From contig CAVSEP010000004.1 in NCBI GenBank assembly GCA_963726995.1, positions 124,001-188,000 of the forward strand: 64,000 bases of DNA. The letters are read 5' to 3'. Made by a program: the position numbers and the translations under genes. The notes beneath the pieces were generated by a model. It was given only the letters and a program-made list of their open reading frames with translations, ran no database searches and was not told where the DNA came from. The DNA is from DAIDKA01 sp963726995. GTDB taxonomy: Bacteria; Pseudomonadota; Gammaproteobacteria; Steroidobacterales; Steroidobacteraceae. Positions 9,573 through 18,699 of the stretch are shown one piece after another. Position 1 is the stretch's first letter, and every line of letters begins with the position of its first letter.

Positions 9573-10205
9573 ATGACCCCCGCGTTGCAGGCCATTCGAC
9601 TTCCCACGCCGACAAAGGATGAGGGCCCCTCGCTGTATGCGGCACTGAAGGCGCGCGAGACAGTGCGCGACTTCAACGCGTTGCCATTACCCCTGCAGCT
9701 GACTGCAGATCTGCTGTGGGCGGCCTGTGGCGTGAATCGCCAACATGGTCCCTTTGGACTTGCCGGCAGAACGGCAGCTTCGGCCAGCAACTCTCAGGAA
9801 ATCGATGTTTACGTCGCTCGCGAGGAAGGCGCCTATCTATTTGATGCGCTCAATAGCCAGTTGATTCCGATTGTCGCCCACGACCTGCGTGCCCGGGCGC
9901 TGACCCCGGGTCAGCAAAGCACGGGGACCAAGGCCCCTGTGCAGTTGATCTATGTCGTGGACCTGCGCCGGTTCACCCATACCGCCGGCTTTGATGAACC
10001 CGGGTTGCACGATCCTGAAGTGCAGGCCTCCTACTACTACGTTGATACCGGACTGATTGCGGGCAATGCATATCTGTTCGCGGCCGCCCACGGCCTTGCC
10101 GCCTGGTTCCACAACTGTGACCGAACCGCCCTGGCGCAGCGCCTGGGCCTGCGGCCCGAGCAACGCGTGCTCTTCGCGCAGTCGATCGGCTATCCACGCA
10201 CCTAA
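9573..10205 (+). CDS. Nitroreductase-fold (SagB/ThcOx-like) protein
   Basis: A 210-residue protein of the nitroreductase superfamily, more distant from classical nitroreductases than its neighbour. 'YAALKARETVRDFNALPL' corresponds to the flavin phosphate motif, 'AACGVNRQHGPFGLAGRTAASASNSQEIDVYVA' to the SagB-type central region, and 'VDTGLIAGNAYLFAAAHGLAAWFHN' to the C-terminal flavin contact. Proteins of this type are often found alone in anaerobic or stress loci and annotated only as nitroreductases. It lies 15 bp downstream of the first nitroreductase gene and is probably co-expressed. Confidence 0.85.
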   Translation: MTPALQAIRLPTPTKDEGPSLYAALKARETVRDFNALPLPLQLTADLLWAACGVNRQHGPFGLAGRTAASASNSQEIDVYVAREEGAYLFDALNSQLIPIVAHDLRARALTPGQQSTGTKAPVQLIYVVDLRRFTHTAGFDEPGLHDPEVQASYYYVDTGLIAGNAYLFAAAHGLAAWFHNCDRTALAQRLGLRPEQRVLFAQSIGYPRT

Positions 10206-10428
10206 TTCTTGCTTGTTGGTAGTATCGCGACGCGCGGCATGTCTTCATTCAGTTGGGGTCTTGGGGGGCATTTGGGCTATTCCAGGATGTCCTGGCGCAA
10301 ATGCTGCGCGGCCTTGCGTAGCCGCTCACCCGCCAGGGTCATATGCAGATACGTCTCTTGCCGCCGAGGGCAGCTTGAGAGCCGTGCGCGGTCATCTACC
10401 GGTGGAAATCTTCCAAGCCCCGCGTGTA

Positions 10429-10746
10429 TCAGTCGCGCTTCTGGCCCTTGCCGGCAATCACGCTCACCAGGGCGGCCGCTGCCGTAATGGCGGCTGCAAG
10501 GGATGCAATCGGATGCTCCTGGACCTCATGAGCGGCCTTCTGCATGACGGTTCTAGCACTTGCGGCGGCGTGCTGGCGCAACGCCTGCGCCGCCTGCATC
10601 ACATCGGCCGCAGCCTTTGTTACCGCTTCGCTCACATCGTGGGAGAGACCTTCGGCATCTTTGGCGATGGTGTGCAGCGACCGGGCCACGTCATCGAGCG
10701 CCTTCTCGAGATCGCGAGCAGTATGGGTATTGAGTGAATGAATCAT
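10429..10746 (-). CDS. ElaB/YqjD/DUF883-like membrane-anchored protein
   Basis: A 105-residue protein with a long amphipathic alpha-helical, coiled-coil-like N-terminal part ('DLEKALDDVARSLHTIAKDAE') rich in Ala, Asp and Lys. A C-terminal hydrophobic segment follows at about 76-97 ('PIASLAAAITAAAALVSVIAG') and then GKGQKRD. This is the layout of the ElaB/YqjD family, C-tail-anchored inner-membrane proteins; E. coli YqjD binds ribosomes in stationary phase. Its place among stress genes fits that role, but the assignment rests on architecture. A weak 21-codon frame follows downstream (10277-10342) and is not called as a gene. Confidence 0.75.
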   Translation of the reverse strand: MIHSLNTHTARDLEKALDDVARSLHTIAKDAEGLSHDVSEAVTKAAADVMQAAQALRQHAAASARTVMQKAAHEVQEHPIASLAAAITAAAALVSVIAGKGQKRD

Positions 10747-11292
10747 GATGGCTCCTTGAGTGGGTGAGAAACCGTAGCCGACCGTTAGGACTACGACGCC
10801 TTTCGCTTCCTGTCAGTGAACACCTGCACACGCTCCTCTTCAATCCGCAATAACCACTATAAGTTGCGCCCGCAGGCCGGACAGAAACCGAAAATTGATG
10901 GTGGGCAACAGGGCGATTCGGGATACGCTGGGTCATGCGGGCACCGTCGCCTGTATGAGGAATCCGCCTGCCAGTCTCAGGCCGTGTTGGGGAGTAATCT
11001 GGTGAGAACGGTAAAGTACGAAAATGCAGAAGATACCGACGCGAGGCGCCATTGGTCATGGCGAAGTCGACTCATGCACCCGGATTGGCTTTCGGACGGC
11101 TCGACGGTGATAAAGCCGCCGAGAAGCACCTACGTTGACTTTACGGTCATCGGCAGCGCGGTCCCGTGCAGCGTTCTGGATTATGAGTCCCGCAGATGCT
11201 CTCAGAGTCCTGCGCTCCGCGCAGCTGACATCGGTCAACCCCGCACAAAGGAGGTTTTCCCGCCGAGACGTTAGAGCCGGGTTTACGTTCGC
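10747..11292. other. Intergenic stretch between the ElaB-like gene and lon
   Basis: About 545 bp between the start of the ElaB-like gene and the end of lon, both on the minus strand. Frames present on either strand are arginine- and serine-rich without domain motifs. A perfect ribosome-binding-like AAAGGAGGT occurs on the plus strand at 11247-11255, but no start codon follows at a usable distance. I see no RNA gene or repeat. It presumably contains the ElaB-like gene's promoter. Confidence 0.4.
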
Positions 11293-13692
11293 TCAGGCCG
11301 CTGTCCGGGCGGCAGGGCTGGCGGTGCCGAGCAGCGCGGCAGCAACAACCTCATCGACGGTCTCGACCAGCACGAAGCGCAGCGTCTTGCGCACAGCTTC
11401 GGGCAGGTCCTCGAGGTCACGACCGTTGCGCTTCGGCAGGATGACCGTGCCGATGCCGGCGCGTGCCGCTGCGAGCACTTTCTCCTTGATGCCTCCGACG
11501 GGCAGCACGAGTCCGCGCAGGCTGACCTCTCCGGTCATCGCGACGTCATGGCGCACCGGACGGTTGGTCAGCAGCGATACGAGCGACAGGTAGATGGCGA
11601 CACCCGCGCTCGGACCGTCCTTGGGCACCGCACCGGCGGGGATGTGGACGTGCAGGTCAAACCCGCTAAGAGCGCCTGAATCAATGCCCAGAGCGGCTGC
11701 ACGTGACTTCATCAGACTTGAGGTCGCCTGGGCGCTCTCTTTCATGACCTCGCCAAGTTGTCCGGTCAATATCAGCCTTCCCGTTCCCGGTACGCGCGTG
11801 GATTCGATGAACAGGATGTCGCCACCGACCGGGGTCCATGCGAGCCCCGTGGCCACCCCGGTGACCGCGGTGCGCAGGGCCACTTCGTCTTCGAAACGTC
11901 CGGGCCCGAGCGCCTCGATCACCTGCGCGCTGTCGATGTCCGCCCGGACCACCTCGCGTTCGGCGACGCCAACCGCAACGTGGCGCAACAGAGCGCCAAG
12001 CTGACGTTCGAGACCCCGGCACCCGGCCTCCCGGGTGTACCCGCGAACGATCTGACGCAGCGCCGCGTTGGTGACCGACACCTGTTCAGGCTTCAGGCCG
12101 TTGGCGGCAATTTGCCGCGGCAAAAGATAGCGCTGTGCAATCTCAACTTTTTCATCATCCGTGTAGCTGGTCAGCTCGACCAGCTCCATTCGATCGCGCA
12201 GGGGCCCCGGAATCGTCTCCAGTACGTTTGCCGTCGCGATGAACAGCACCTTGCTCAGATCGAAGGGAACCCCAAGGTAGGTGTCGCGAAACGTCGCGTT
12301 CTGCTCCGGATCAAGCACTTCAAGCAGGGCTGCCGATGGATCGCCCTGGCTGCTCGCGGAGAGCTTGTCGATCTCATCAAGCATGAAGACCGGGTTGCGG
12401 GTGCCGGCCTTGCGTAATCCTTGGATAATGTTGCCGGGCAGGGCACCGACGTAGGTGCGCCGATGACCGCGGATCTCTGCCTCGTCGTGCACCCCGCCGA
12501 GGCTCGCACGCACGAACTTCAGACCGATCGCCTTGGCGATGCTCTGCCCAAGGGATGTCTTGCCCACGCCGGGCGGGCCAATCAAACATAGAATGGGACT
12601 GCGGCCCTGCGGATTCAGGCGCCGGACGGCCAGGAACTCGAGAATGCGCCGCTTGACCTTCTCCAATCCATAATGATCCCCGTCCAGCATCGCGCGCGCG
12701 CGTGGAATGTCAATCGACTCAGTATCCATCTTTGCCCAGGGGAGGGCGATGAGCCAGTCAACGTAGGCACGTTGCATGGAGGCCTCGGCGCCCGACTCGC
12801 CCATGCGCGTGAGCCGCTTGAGCTCGGCACGGGCCTGGTCGGCAATCTCCGCAGGCATGCCGGCCGCGTCGATTGCCTTGGCAAGTTCGGCTCGTTCCCC
12901 GGGGGACTCGCCCCCCTCGCCGAGCTCGGCCTGGATCTGCCGGACCTGCTCGCGCAGCACCGCCTCGCGCTGCCGATGTGACAGTGAGGTTGCGGTCTGG
13001 CGCTCGATGTCGCGGGTAATCTTCAGGATCTCGATGCGCCGACCCACGAGCGCAATGAGCTTGTCGAGCCGTTCTGCCAGATCCAGTGTGGCAAGCAGAT
13101 TTTGCTTCTCCGATATCTCGCAGTCCACAAAGTTGGCGACGAGATCCGCCAACAGCTCCGCTGAAGTGATGCCCTCGATGGTGACCGCAACGTCCGGCGG
13201 GGCCTGCGGCAGGAGCGCGAGGGCCTCCAGGGCGCGGCTCTTCAGATAGCGAAAGCGCGCCTCAATACCCACATCGCCATCGGGCGCCGGTGGCAGCAGG
13301 GCGATGCGGGCGGCAAGATAGGGCAGGCCTGTGATGAATTCGGAGACTCGGAACCGCGACTCCCCGCTGCACACCAGGTGGCGACCCCCATCGTGCGTTG
13401 TTACGTAGCGCAGCACGGATACCACCGTGCCAATGTCGTACAAATCGGCGCCGGCGGGCTCCGCTTGGGCGGGATCCTTTTGCAGCAACAAGCCGACCTT
13501 GCCGCCGGTCCTGACGGCGGCTTCCACCGACGCGATGCTGCCCGGACGGCCGATGGTGATGGATTGCACGACGCCCGGGAACACCACCACCGAACGCATT
13601 GGCACGATGCAGAGAGAATCCTCAGGAAGGCTGGCCGCTTGCGGTTCTGTACCGGACGGGGAGGGTGCCGGCAGGGAATCTTTTTCGATCAT
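11293..13692 (-). CDS. lon: ATP-dependent protease Lon
   Basis: A 799-residue cytosolic AAA+ serine protease that removes misfolded and regulatory proteins. The N-terminal substrate domain begins at 'LCIVPMRSVVVFPGVV'. Walker A is GPPGVGKT at about 370, followed by 'FMLDEIDKL' (Walker B). The proteolytic Ser lies in PKDGPSAGV (about residue 695) and the Lys in 'GGIKEKVLAA' (about 738), giving the Ser-Lys dyad. The ATG overlaps the stop codon of the hsp20 gene by four bases (ATGA), so translation is probably coupled. It may be an accessory Lon, since housekeeping lon usually follows clpX. Confidence 0.96.
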   Translation of the reverse strand: MIEKDSLPAPSPSGTEPQAASLPEDSLCIVPMRSVVVFPGVVQSITIGRPGSIASVEAAVRTGGKVGLLLQKDPAQAEPAGADLYDIGTVVSVLRYVTTHDGGRHLVCSGESRFRVSEFITGLPYLAARIALLPPAPDGDVGIEARFRYLKSRALEALALLPQAPPDVAVTIEGITSAELLADLVANFVDCEISEKQNLLATLDLAERLDKLIALVGRRIEILKITRDIERQTATSLSHRQREAVLREQVRQIQAELGEGGESPGERAELAKAIDAAGMPAEIADQARAELKRLTRMGESGAEASMQRAYVDWLIALPWAKMDTESIDIPRARAMLDGDHYGLEKVKRRILEFLAVRRLNPQGRSPILCLIGPPGVGKTSLGQSIAKAIGLKFVRASLGGVHDEAEIRGHRRTYVGALPGNIIQGLRKAGTRNPVFMLDEIDKLSASSQGDPSAALLEVLDPEQNATFRDTYLGVPFDLSKVLFIATANVLETIPGPLRDRMELVELTSYTDDEKVEIAQRYLLPRQIAANGLKPEQVSVTNAALRQIVRGYTREAGCRGLERQLGALLRHVAVGVAEREVVRADIDSAQVIEALGPGRFEDEVALRTAVTGVATGLAWTPVGGDILFIESTRVPGTGRLILTGQLGEVMKESAQATSSLMKSRAAALGIDSGALSGFDLHVHIPAGAVPKDGPSAGVAIYLSLVSLLTNRPVRHDVAMTGEVSLRGLVLPVGGIKEKVLAAARAGIGTVILPKRNGRDLEDLPEAVRKTLRFVLVETVDEVVAAALLGTASPAARTAA

Positions 13693-14099
13693 CGCGGTCT
13701 CCCCGTGGTGGGCGACGGCGCGGCAAGTTCGATGTGCAGGCAGCCGTCAATGAGGTCCGCCGCGACGACGCGCGCGTGTGGGTCCGGTAGCGTGAAACAA
13801 CGCTCGAATCGTCCGTAGGGAATTTCCAAGCTTCGCAAGGCGCCCGCGGCCTTGCGCCACGGCGTTTCACGCGTGGCGCGGATGTACAGCGCGCCATCGC
13901 GTACCTCGCATTGCACCGAAGCGCGCGTGACACCGGGCAATGCCAGGATGATCCACCACGAATCGCCGGTTGAATACACGTCGGCAGGTGGATGCCACAG
14001 CGGTCCGGCCGTCCCGGCAGTCAGCGAAGCGCGAGTTTCGTCAACCAGACCGGTCTGGCGGACGTAGGACCATATCCATCCTGTTTCAGCCACCCCCAC
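13689..14099 (-). CDS. Small heat-shock protein, Hsp20/alpha-crystallin family
   Basis: A 136-residue small heat-shock protein, an ATP-independent holdase. The alpha-crystallin domain runs from about 39 to 130: 'PPADVYSTGDSWWIILALPGV' at its start, 'VQCEVRDGALYIRATRE' in the middle and 'GRFERCFTLP' near the end. The C-terminal IxI-type tail motif is not obvious. It is the first gene of a two-gene unit with lon, overlapping by 4 bp, which links a holdase and a protease for damaged proteins. The ATG at 14099 gives a normal N-terminal length. No CIRCE or sigma-32 promoter was identified with confidence. Confidence 0.9.
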   Translation of the reverse strand: MGVAETGWIWSYVRQTGLVDETRASLTAGTAGPLWHPPADVYSTGDSWWIILALPGVTRASVQCEVRDGALYIRATRETPWRKAAGALRSLEIPYGRFERCFTLPDPHARVVAADLIDGCLHIELAAPSPTTGRPR

Positions 14100-14212
14100 T
14101 GCCGACCTCCAGGTAAACCGTGTGCCACTTTTACAGGAGCCCAGCAGCCAGGCAATACGTAGAAGTCCTCTTCACTGCGGATCCCGCAGCGTCGATTCCC
14201 ATCCCGGGGCGG

Positions 14213-14536
14213 TCACGTGCTTCTGTCCCATCGCTGCAGAATCTGTTCCTGGCACTGCAGGCGCGGGCCGCTGCCGTCGTCTCCGTATGCTCCGGCAGGC
14301 CCGGCATCGTCCATGCCTAGATCATCCATTGGACCTCTGTGCTGCTGGGGCGGCTGCGCCAGCGTGAGGGGCAACACGCGCCAAGAGTCTCGGTCGATCT
14401 CGCTGAGATCGCCGTTGAAGTCTTGAAACGCGATCGTGCCCGCCTCCTCGTCCAGGCCTGTCACCTGGAACATGTCATCGGTATCCCATCGTTGATACCA
14501 ATTGCCGATCTGTGGATTGCCGACGAATCTGCCCAT
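14213..14536 (-). CDS. Conserved hypothetical protein (DUF6763-like)
   Basis: A 107-residue soluble protein, acidic overall, starting MGRFVGNPQIGNWYQ. Its first 60 residues read as a compact domain: 'WYQRWDTDDMFQVTGLDEE' then 'GTIAFQDFNGDLSEIDRDSW'. A low-complexity Gly/Asp/Pro tail follows. It resembles small gammaproteobacterial proteins labelled DUF6763, but I make that match from memory of the pattern and it is tentative. No signal peptide or membrane segment is present. It is transcribed away from the exported-protein gene at 14716. Confidence 0.6.
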   Translation of the reverse strand: MGRFVGNPQIGNWYQRWDTDDMFQVTGLDEEAGTIAFQDFNGDLSEIDRDSWRVLPLTLAQPPQQHRGPMDDLGMDDAGPAGAYGDDGSGPRLQCQEQILQRWDRST

Positions 14537-14715
14537 GACCGTCTCCTTGGCTTGGTTGCATCACGATTGCGCCAGCCGCTGGGCTTGGCAGCCATTCGGG
14601 AATGTGCGTATGGCCTGCCTAGGTTCTCTTGCGGATGATCGTAGACTAGCTGCCTATCGGAGTTTGGTGGATGAGGGACCGGCCCGCAGTTCAGCGCAGA
14701 TGGCGGGCTCGGACC

Positions 14716-15771
14716 ATGGGCGGTCGCGGGACTCTATTGTGCGGCCTCATTGCCTCGGTGACTGTGTCCTGGCGCACTCAGTGCGCCGAACCGGAGCGTG
14801 TGCGTCCTGCGACGGGTTCGGTCAGTGAGTTGCCAACTTCCTCGCAGCAGGAATCCGAGACACTCGCCAAGCGTTTGGACCTGGCACATGACTGGGTCTA
14901 CCGTCAAATGCAGCAGTTCTTTGCAGCAACCGATATGTGGTTCAGTACCTCTACCGGGCCGCCGATTGTCGTACCGCTGTCACCGGTGCGTCTCGGAATA
15001 GACCTGCAGCTCCTGCACCGTACCGATGGTTTGGAGGTGGGCGGTGCGCCTGATGTTGAGGTGGCACTGGCGCTACCCAACATGGAGCGCAGATTGAAGC
15101 TATTCATCACGAGCGACAGCCTGCAGGAAACCCCAGTCGACCCCGGCGAAGAGCATAATCCGCTCAGCCTCGGGGCCCGCTTTGCACTCGACCCCCAATT
15201 CAATACGGAGCTCGGGGTACGGGCCAGCAGTTCGCCTGCCGCATTTGCCGCGATTCGATGGACCCGGACCGTGTCGGTGGGCCCGGTGTCGGCATACCTA
15301 TTGGTAAAGCCCTACGTGCAAAGCGGCATAGGGATCGGCGCCAGTAGTGGTGTGGCACTTGAGGAGTGGATCGGTCGATGGATGTGGCGGTCTACCAGCT
15401 ATGTCGATTGGGTTCGCAATGCGTCAGCGACGGGATGGTCGCAATCCCTTGTCTTCGGCTACGCGCCGGCGGTGATTCAGGAGCGCCGCTACGATCTGTT
15501 CGCAACGGGGCACGACCTGGCGTGCGGAGTGGTAGGACGGCTCAGCGTCTCAGGCGACCACCTGTCACGAAGCACACTTTACGAGGCCAGCGCGCTGATC
15601 AAGCGGCCGATCCATAGCAACTGGCTGTTCGCCTTTATAGAGCCTGTCACGCAATGGAACCGCGCCGCCGGCTGGCATCCCGATGTCGGGGTGCGCGCGG
15701 GTATCGACGTCCTATTCTGGGGTGTGGCCTCCGGTCCGCTTGGGGGCCGCACTTACTGTAAGTCCCTCTAG
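14716..15771 (+). CDS. Exported hypothetical protein, possible outer-membrane beta-barrel
   Basis: A protein of about 351 residues that I do not recognise. From the ATG at 14716 it begins MGGRGTLLCGLIASVTVSW, a plausible signal sequence. An upstream in-frame ATG at 14671 would add a basic stretch. A short helical part ('LDLAHDWVYRQMQQFFAA') is followed by many alternating hydrophobic/polar segments with aromatic residues, such as 'RLGIDLQLLHRTDGLEV' and 'GWHPDVGVRAGIDVLFWGV', as in outer-membrane barrels. The gene ends over the 3' end of the DUF4136 pseudogene on the other strand. Function unknown. Confidence 0.6.
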   Translation: MGGRGTLLCGLIASVTVSWRTQCAEPERVRPATGSVSELPTSSQQESETLAKRLDLAHDWVYRQMQQFFAATDMWFSTSTGPPIVVPLSPVRLGIDLQLLHRTDGLEVGGAPDVEVALALPNMERRLKLFITSDSLQETPVDPGEEHNPLSLGARFALDPQFNTELGVRASSSPAAFAAIRWTRTVSVGPVSAYLLVKPYVQSGIGIGASSGVALEEWIGRWMWRSTSYVDWVRNASATGWSQSLVFGYAPAVIQERRYDLFATGHDLACGVVGRLSVSGDHLSRSTLYEASALIKRPIHSNWLFAFIEPVTQWNRAAGWHPDVGVRAGIDVLFWGVASGPLGGRTYCKSL

Positions 15772-16100
15772 GCGTGAGATCCGTGCCAGGCCGGCCTGTG
15801 GCTGTGAGCATCGAAAATATCGATGGCCAGGGTCCCCTCACGATACGTTCTCACGTCAACTCCCGCGCCCCAGTACCGATAGCCCCACCAACCCGTCGGG
15901 ATTGCATCTGGGTTGACTCCATACCAACCGACGTAGGGCGCCGGATAGGACTCGACATCGACGCGCTCAAGTGACCCGATGGTGGATCCACGACGAAGTC
16001 CGCCGAAGTAGGCGGAGCGCTCGAAATCCCTGCCGACGCGCAACGTGGTTCAGGCTGACAGCCAGAATGCAAATACCGCCACTGACAGCACGTGGCGCAT
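15768..16100 (-). pseudogene. Decayed DUF4136 lipoprotein gene with UGA at the lipobox cysteine
   Basis: From ATG at 16100 the frame encodes MRHVLSVAVFAFWLSA, a lipoprotein signal peptide, followed by TGA (16050-16052) exactly where the lipobox Cys would be. It then continues in frame as TTLRVGRDFERSAYF. The later part, 'GVDVRTYREGTLAIDIFDAH' then RPAWHG, matches the end of DUF4136, but the family's central region is missing and the frame stops right after W-H-G. TGA differs from the Cys codons TGC/TGT by one base. Two defects (nonsense, shortened body) suggest a pseudogene. UGA readthrough or selenocysteine is possible in principle, but no SECIS-like element was verified. Confidence 0.7.
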
Positions 16101-16218
16101 CGCGCGTATGTCCAGAGCAGAATGTCCTGCTTGATTGAACCCAGGCATGTCACCTCTCCCATAATCTGAGCGCGGCATGCGAGTCTGTTCGCGCCGCTAC
16201 TGCCGTGAATCCGTATTG

Positions 16219-16246
16219 CTGCGTCCAACGGTTCCTTGGGACGCAG
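16219..16246 (-). terminator. Hairpin downstream of ppsA
   Basis: Two perfect 8-nt arms (CTGCGTCC and GGACGCAG) enclose a 12-nt loop, about 7 nt after the ppsA stop codon on the minus strand. No clear U-run follows, so it may only stabilise the 3' end. Confidence 0.45.
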
Positions 16247-16252
16247 GAGTTG

Positions 16253-18688
16253 CTACCTTCTGCCGTCGGCTGGGGCACTGCGTCCAAGCTGCTTCTCGAT
16301 GTCGAGCACCAAGGCGGTGGTCTTGACCACAGCATCCGGGTTCAAGCTGATGGAGTCGATGCCCAGTCGCACCAGGTACTCGGCAATCTCCGGAAAGTCC
16401 GAAGGCGCCTGGCCACAAAGTCCGGAGTGGCGGTGATTGCGCTTGCATCCTTCAATGGCGAGGGCAATCATCTTCTTGACTCCCGGATCGCGCTCATCGA
16501 AGTCAAAGGCCACCATGGCCGAATCCCGGTCTACCCCGAGGGTGAGTTGCGTAAGGTCGTTCGACCCGATGGAGAATCCATCGAAGATCTGGCTGAATTC
16601 ATCGATGAGCAGCACATTGTTCGGAATCTCGCACATGACATAGATTTCCAGTCCCTGCTTGCCGCGTTCCAGACCCAGCTCCCGCATGCGCTGTACCACC
16701 CGGGTTCCCTCCTCGAGGCGGCGGCAGAAGGGAATCATGAGCTTGATATTGGTCAGGCCCATGGTTTCCCGCGCCCGTTTCATGGCGGCGCACTCCAACG
16801 CGAATCCTTCCGAATATGCCGGATGCGTGTAGCGGGAGGCGCCGCGGAAGCCGAGCATGGGATTGGCCTCGGTCGGCTCAAACCAGCGGCCACCCAGGAG
16901 GCCGGCGTACTCATTGGTCTTGAAGTCGGACATGCGCACGATGACCGGTTTCGGATAGAACGCCGCGGCAATGGTCCCTACTCCTTCGGCGAGGCGCTGC
17001 ACGAAGTAGTCCGCGGGACTGGCGTACTGACGTGTGAGCTCGAGCAGGGCGGCGTGTTCCTTGGCATCCGTCACTCGCTCCGGATGCAGCAGCGCCATGG
17101 GGTGCGCCTTGATGTATTCGGCGATGATGAATTCCATGCGCGCCAGACCGACGCCGTCGTTGGGCAGAAAGCTGGTCTGAAACGCCAGCTCCGGGTTGCC
17201 GAGAATCAGCATGATCCGCGTCTGGGGCCGCTGCAGATTGGTCAGGCTGATGCGGTGGGTATCGAAGGGGATCTCGCCTCGATACACCTTGCCGACATCT
17301 CCGTCGGCGCAGGACACCGTGATCTTATCGCCGCTGTGGAGCGTGTCGGTGGCGTTTTCGCAGCCGATGACCGCTGGAATGCCGAATTCGCGCGCGACGA
17401 TGGCCGCATGACAGGTGCGGCCGCCCCGATTGGTGACAATGGCCGCTGCGTTCTTCATTATCGGCTCCCAGTCCGGTGTGGTGTTGTCTGTGACCAGGAC
17501 CTCACCGGGCTTGAAGTCGGCGATATGCGCCGCGCTTTGGATGACATGGGCCGTGCCGCTGCCGATCCGGGTTCCGACCGAACGACCCGTGATCAGCACG
17601 TCACCGGTGCCGCGCAGCGTGAACTCCTCCAGGTAAGCCCGACTCTGATTCGAGGCGACGGTTTCGGGTCGGGCCTGGACCACGTACAGTTGCTGGTCGA
17701 TGCCGTCCTTGGCCCATTCCATGTCCATGGGCTGGGCGTGACCGGCCTTGGCGCTGTAATGCTGTTCGATCTTGATCGCGTAGTCGGCAAGTGTCAGCAC
17801 GTCCTCATCGCTGATGCAAAAGCGCTGCCGGTCCAATAGGGGGGTCGGAATGTTGCGGGTAGCCTCGCGCGTGCCGCCCGCCACATAGACCATCTTGAGC
17901 GCCTTGGACCCTAAGGTTCTGCGCAATACGGCGCGTGCGCCGGCGGCGAAGGTGGGTTTGAACACCATGAACTCATCCGGATCGAGCGCGCCCTGCACGA
18001 TGTTCTCGCCCAAGCCATAGGCGGCGCTGATCAGCACCACGTCGCGAAACCCTGTTTCGGTGTCCAAGGAGAACATGATGCCGCTGGCGGCCAGATCCGA
18101 GCGGACCATCTTCATGACGCCGATGGACAGGAAGACCTTGAAGTGATCGAAGCCCTGGTCGACCCGATAGTGGATGGAGCGATCGGTGAACAGGCTCGCG
18201 AAGCAGCGCTTGCAGGCATCCAGCAACTGTTCCTCGCCGTGGATGTTGAGATAGGTGTCCTGCTGTCCCGCAAAACTGGCGGTGGGCAGGTCCTCAGCGG
18301 TGGCCGAGCTGCGTACCGCGAGGCTCATTTCTTCACCGTACTGCGCCCGCAGTTCCCGATAGCTGTCGAGAATTTCCTGCTTCAGATCCTGCGGTATCTC
18401 GGCGCCATAGATAATTTCGCGCGCGCGGTGGCCACGGCGCGCCAGATCCTCCATGTCGTCGGGGTGAAGGCCGTCCAGCGCCTCATGCAGCGGCCCCAGC
18501 GCCTTCGCTTGCTCGAGCAGGTACCGGTAGGCCTCGGCGGTAATGGCGAAGCCGTTGGGAACCCTCACCCCTTGCGCCCCGAGATTGCGATACATCTCTC
18601 CGAGCGAAGCATTCTTGCCGCCTACGATGGCCACATCCTGCATGCCGATCTGCGAAAACTGACGGATGTAATGTCGCTCGGCTGCCAT
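16253..18688 (-). CDS. ppsA: Phosphoenolpyruvate synthase
   Basis: An 811-residue enzyme converting pyruvate plus ATP to phosphoenolpyruvate, AMP and phosphate, the entry step of gluconeogenesis from C3 compounds. The N-terminal ATP-grasp domain starts 'VGGKNASLGEMYRNL' with 'AVRSSATAEDLPTASFAGQQ'. The swivelling phosphohistidine domain carries 'NRGGRTCHAAIVARE' (His about 426). The C-terminal PEP/pyruvate barrel has 'GSNDLTQLTLGVDRDS' and 'GLCGQAPSDFPEIAEYL'. The frame is open far upstream, but the ATG at 18688 gives the family N-terminus (MAAERHYIRQF). It lies 11 bp downstream of the phosphofructokinase stop, so the two are probably one transcript. Confidence 0.96.
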   Translation of the reverse strand: MAAERHYIRQFSQIGMQDVAIVGGKNASLGEMYRNLGAQGVRVPNGFAITAEAYRYLLEQAKALGPLHEALDGLHPDDMEDLARRGHRAREIIYGAEIPQDLKQEILDSYRELRAQYGEEMSLAVRSSATAEDLPTASFAGQQDTYLNIHGEEQLLDACKRCFASLFTDRSIHYRVDQGFDHFKVFLSIGVMKMVRSDLAASGIMFSLDTETGFRDVVLISAAYGLGENIVQGALDPDEFMVFKPTFAAGARAVLRRTLGSKALKMVYVAGGTREATRNIPTPLLDRQRFCISDEDVLTLADYAIKIEQHYSAKAGHAQPMDMEWAKDGIDQQLYVVQARPETVASNQSRAYLEEFTLRGTGDVLITGRSVGTRIGSGTAHVIQSAAHIADFKPGEVLVTDNTTPDWEPIMKNAAAIVTNRGGRTCHAAIVAREFGIPAVIGCENATDTLHSGDKITVSCADGDVGKVYRGEIPFDTHRISLTNLQRPQTRIMLILGNPELAFQTSFLPNDGVGLARMEFIIAEYIKAHPMALLHPERVTDAKEHAALLELTRQYASPADYFVQRLAEGVGTIAAAFYPKPVIVRMSDFKTNEYAGLLGGRWFEPTEANPMLGFRGASRYTHPAYSEGFALECAAMKRARETMGLTNIKLMIPFCRRLEEGTRVVQRMRELGLERGKQGLEIYVMCEIPNNVLLIDEFSQIFDGFSIGSNDLTQLTLGVDRDSAMVAFDFDERDPGVKKMIALAIEGCKRNHRHSGLCGQAPSDFPEIAEYLVRLGIDSISLNPDAVVKTTALVLDIEKQLGRSAPADGRR

Positions 18689-18699
18689 GACGGCTCTCC

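Noticed and set aside
10277..10342. 21-codon minus-strand frame after the ElaB-like gene
   Set aside because: Too short and without ribosome site or recognised similarity.
10816..11274. Plus-strand frame with a perfect AAAGGAGGT near its end
   Set aside because: The ribosome-like site is not followed by a usable start codon and the frame lacks coding character.
16205..17839. 544-codon plus-strand frame opposite ppsA
   Set aside because: Antisense to conserved PpsA motifs and lacking any family feature.
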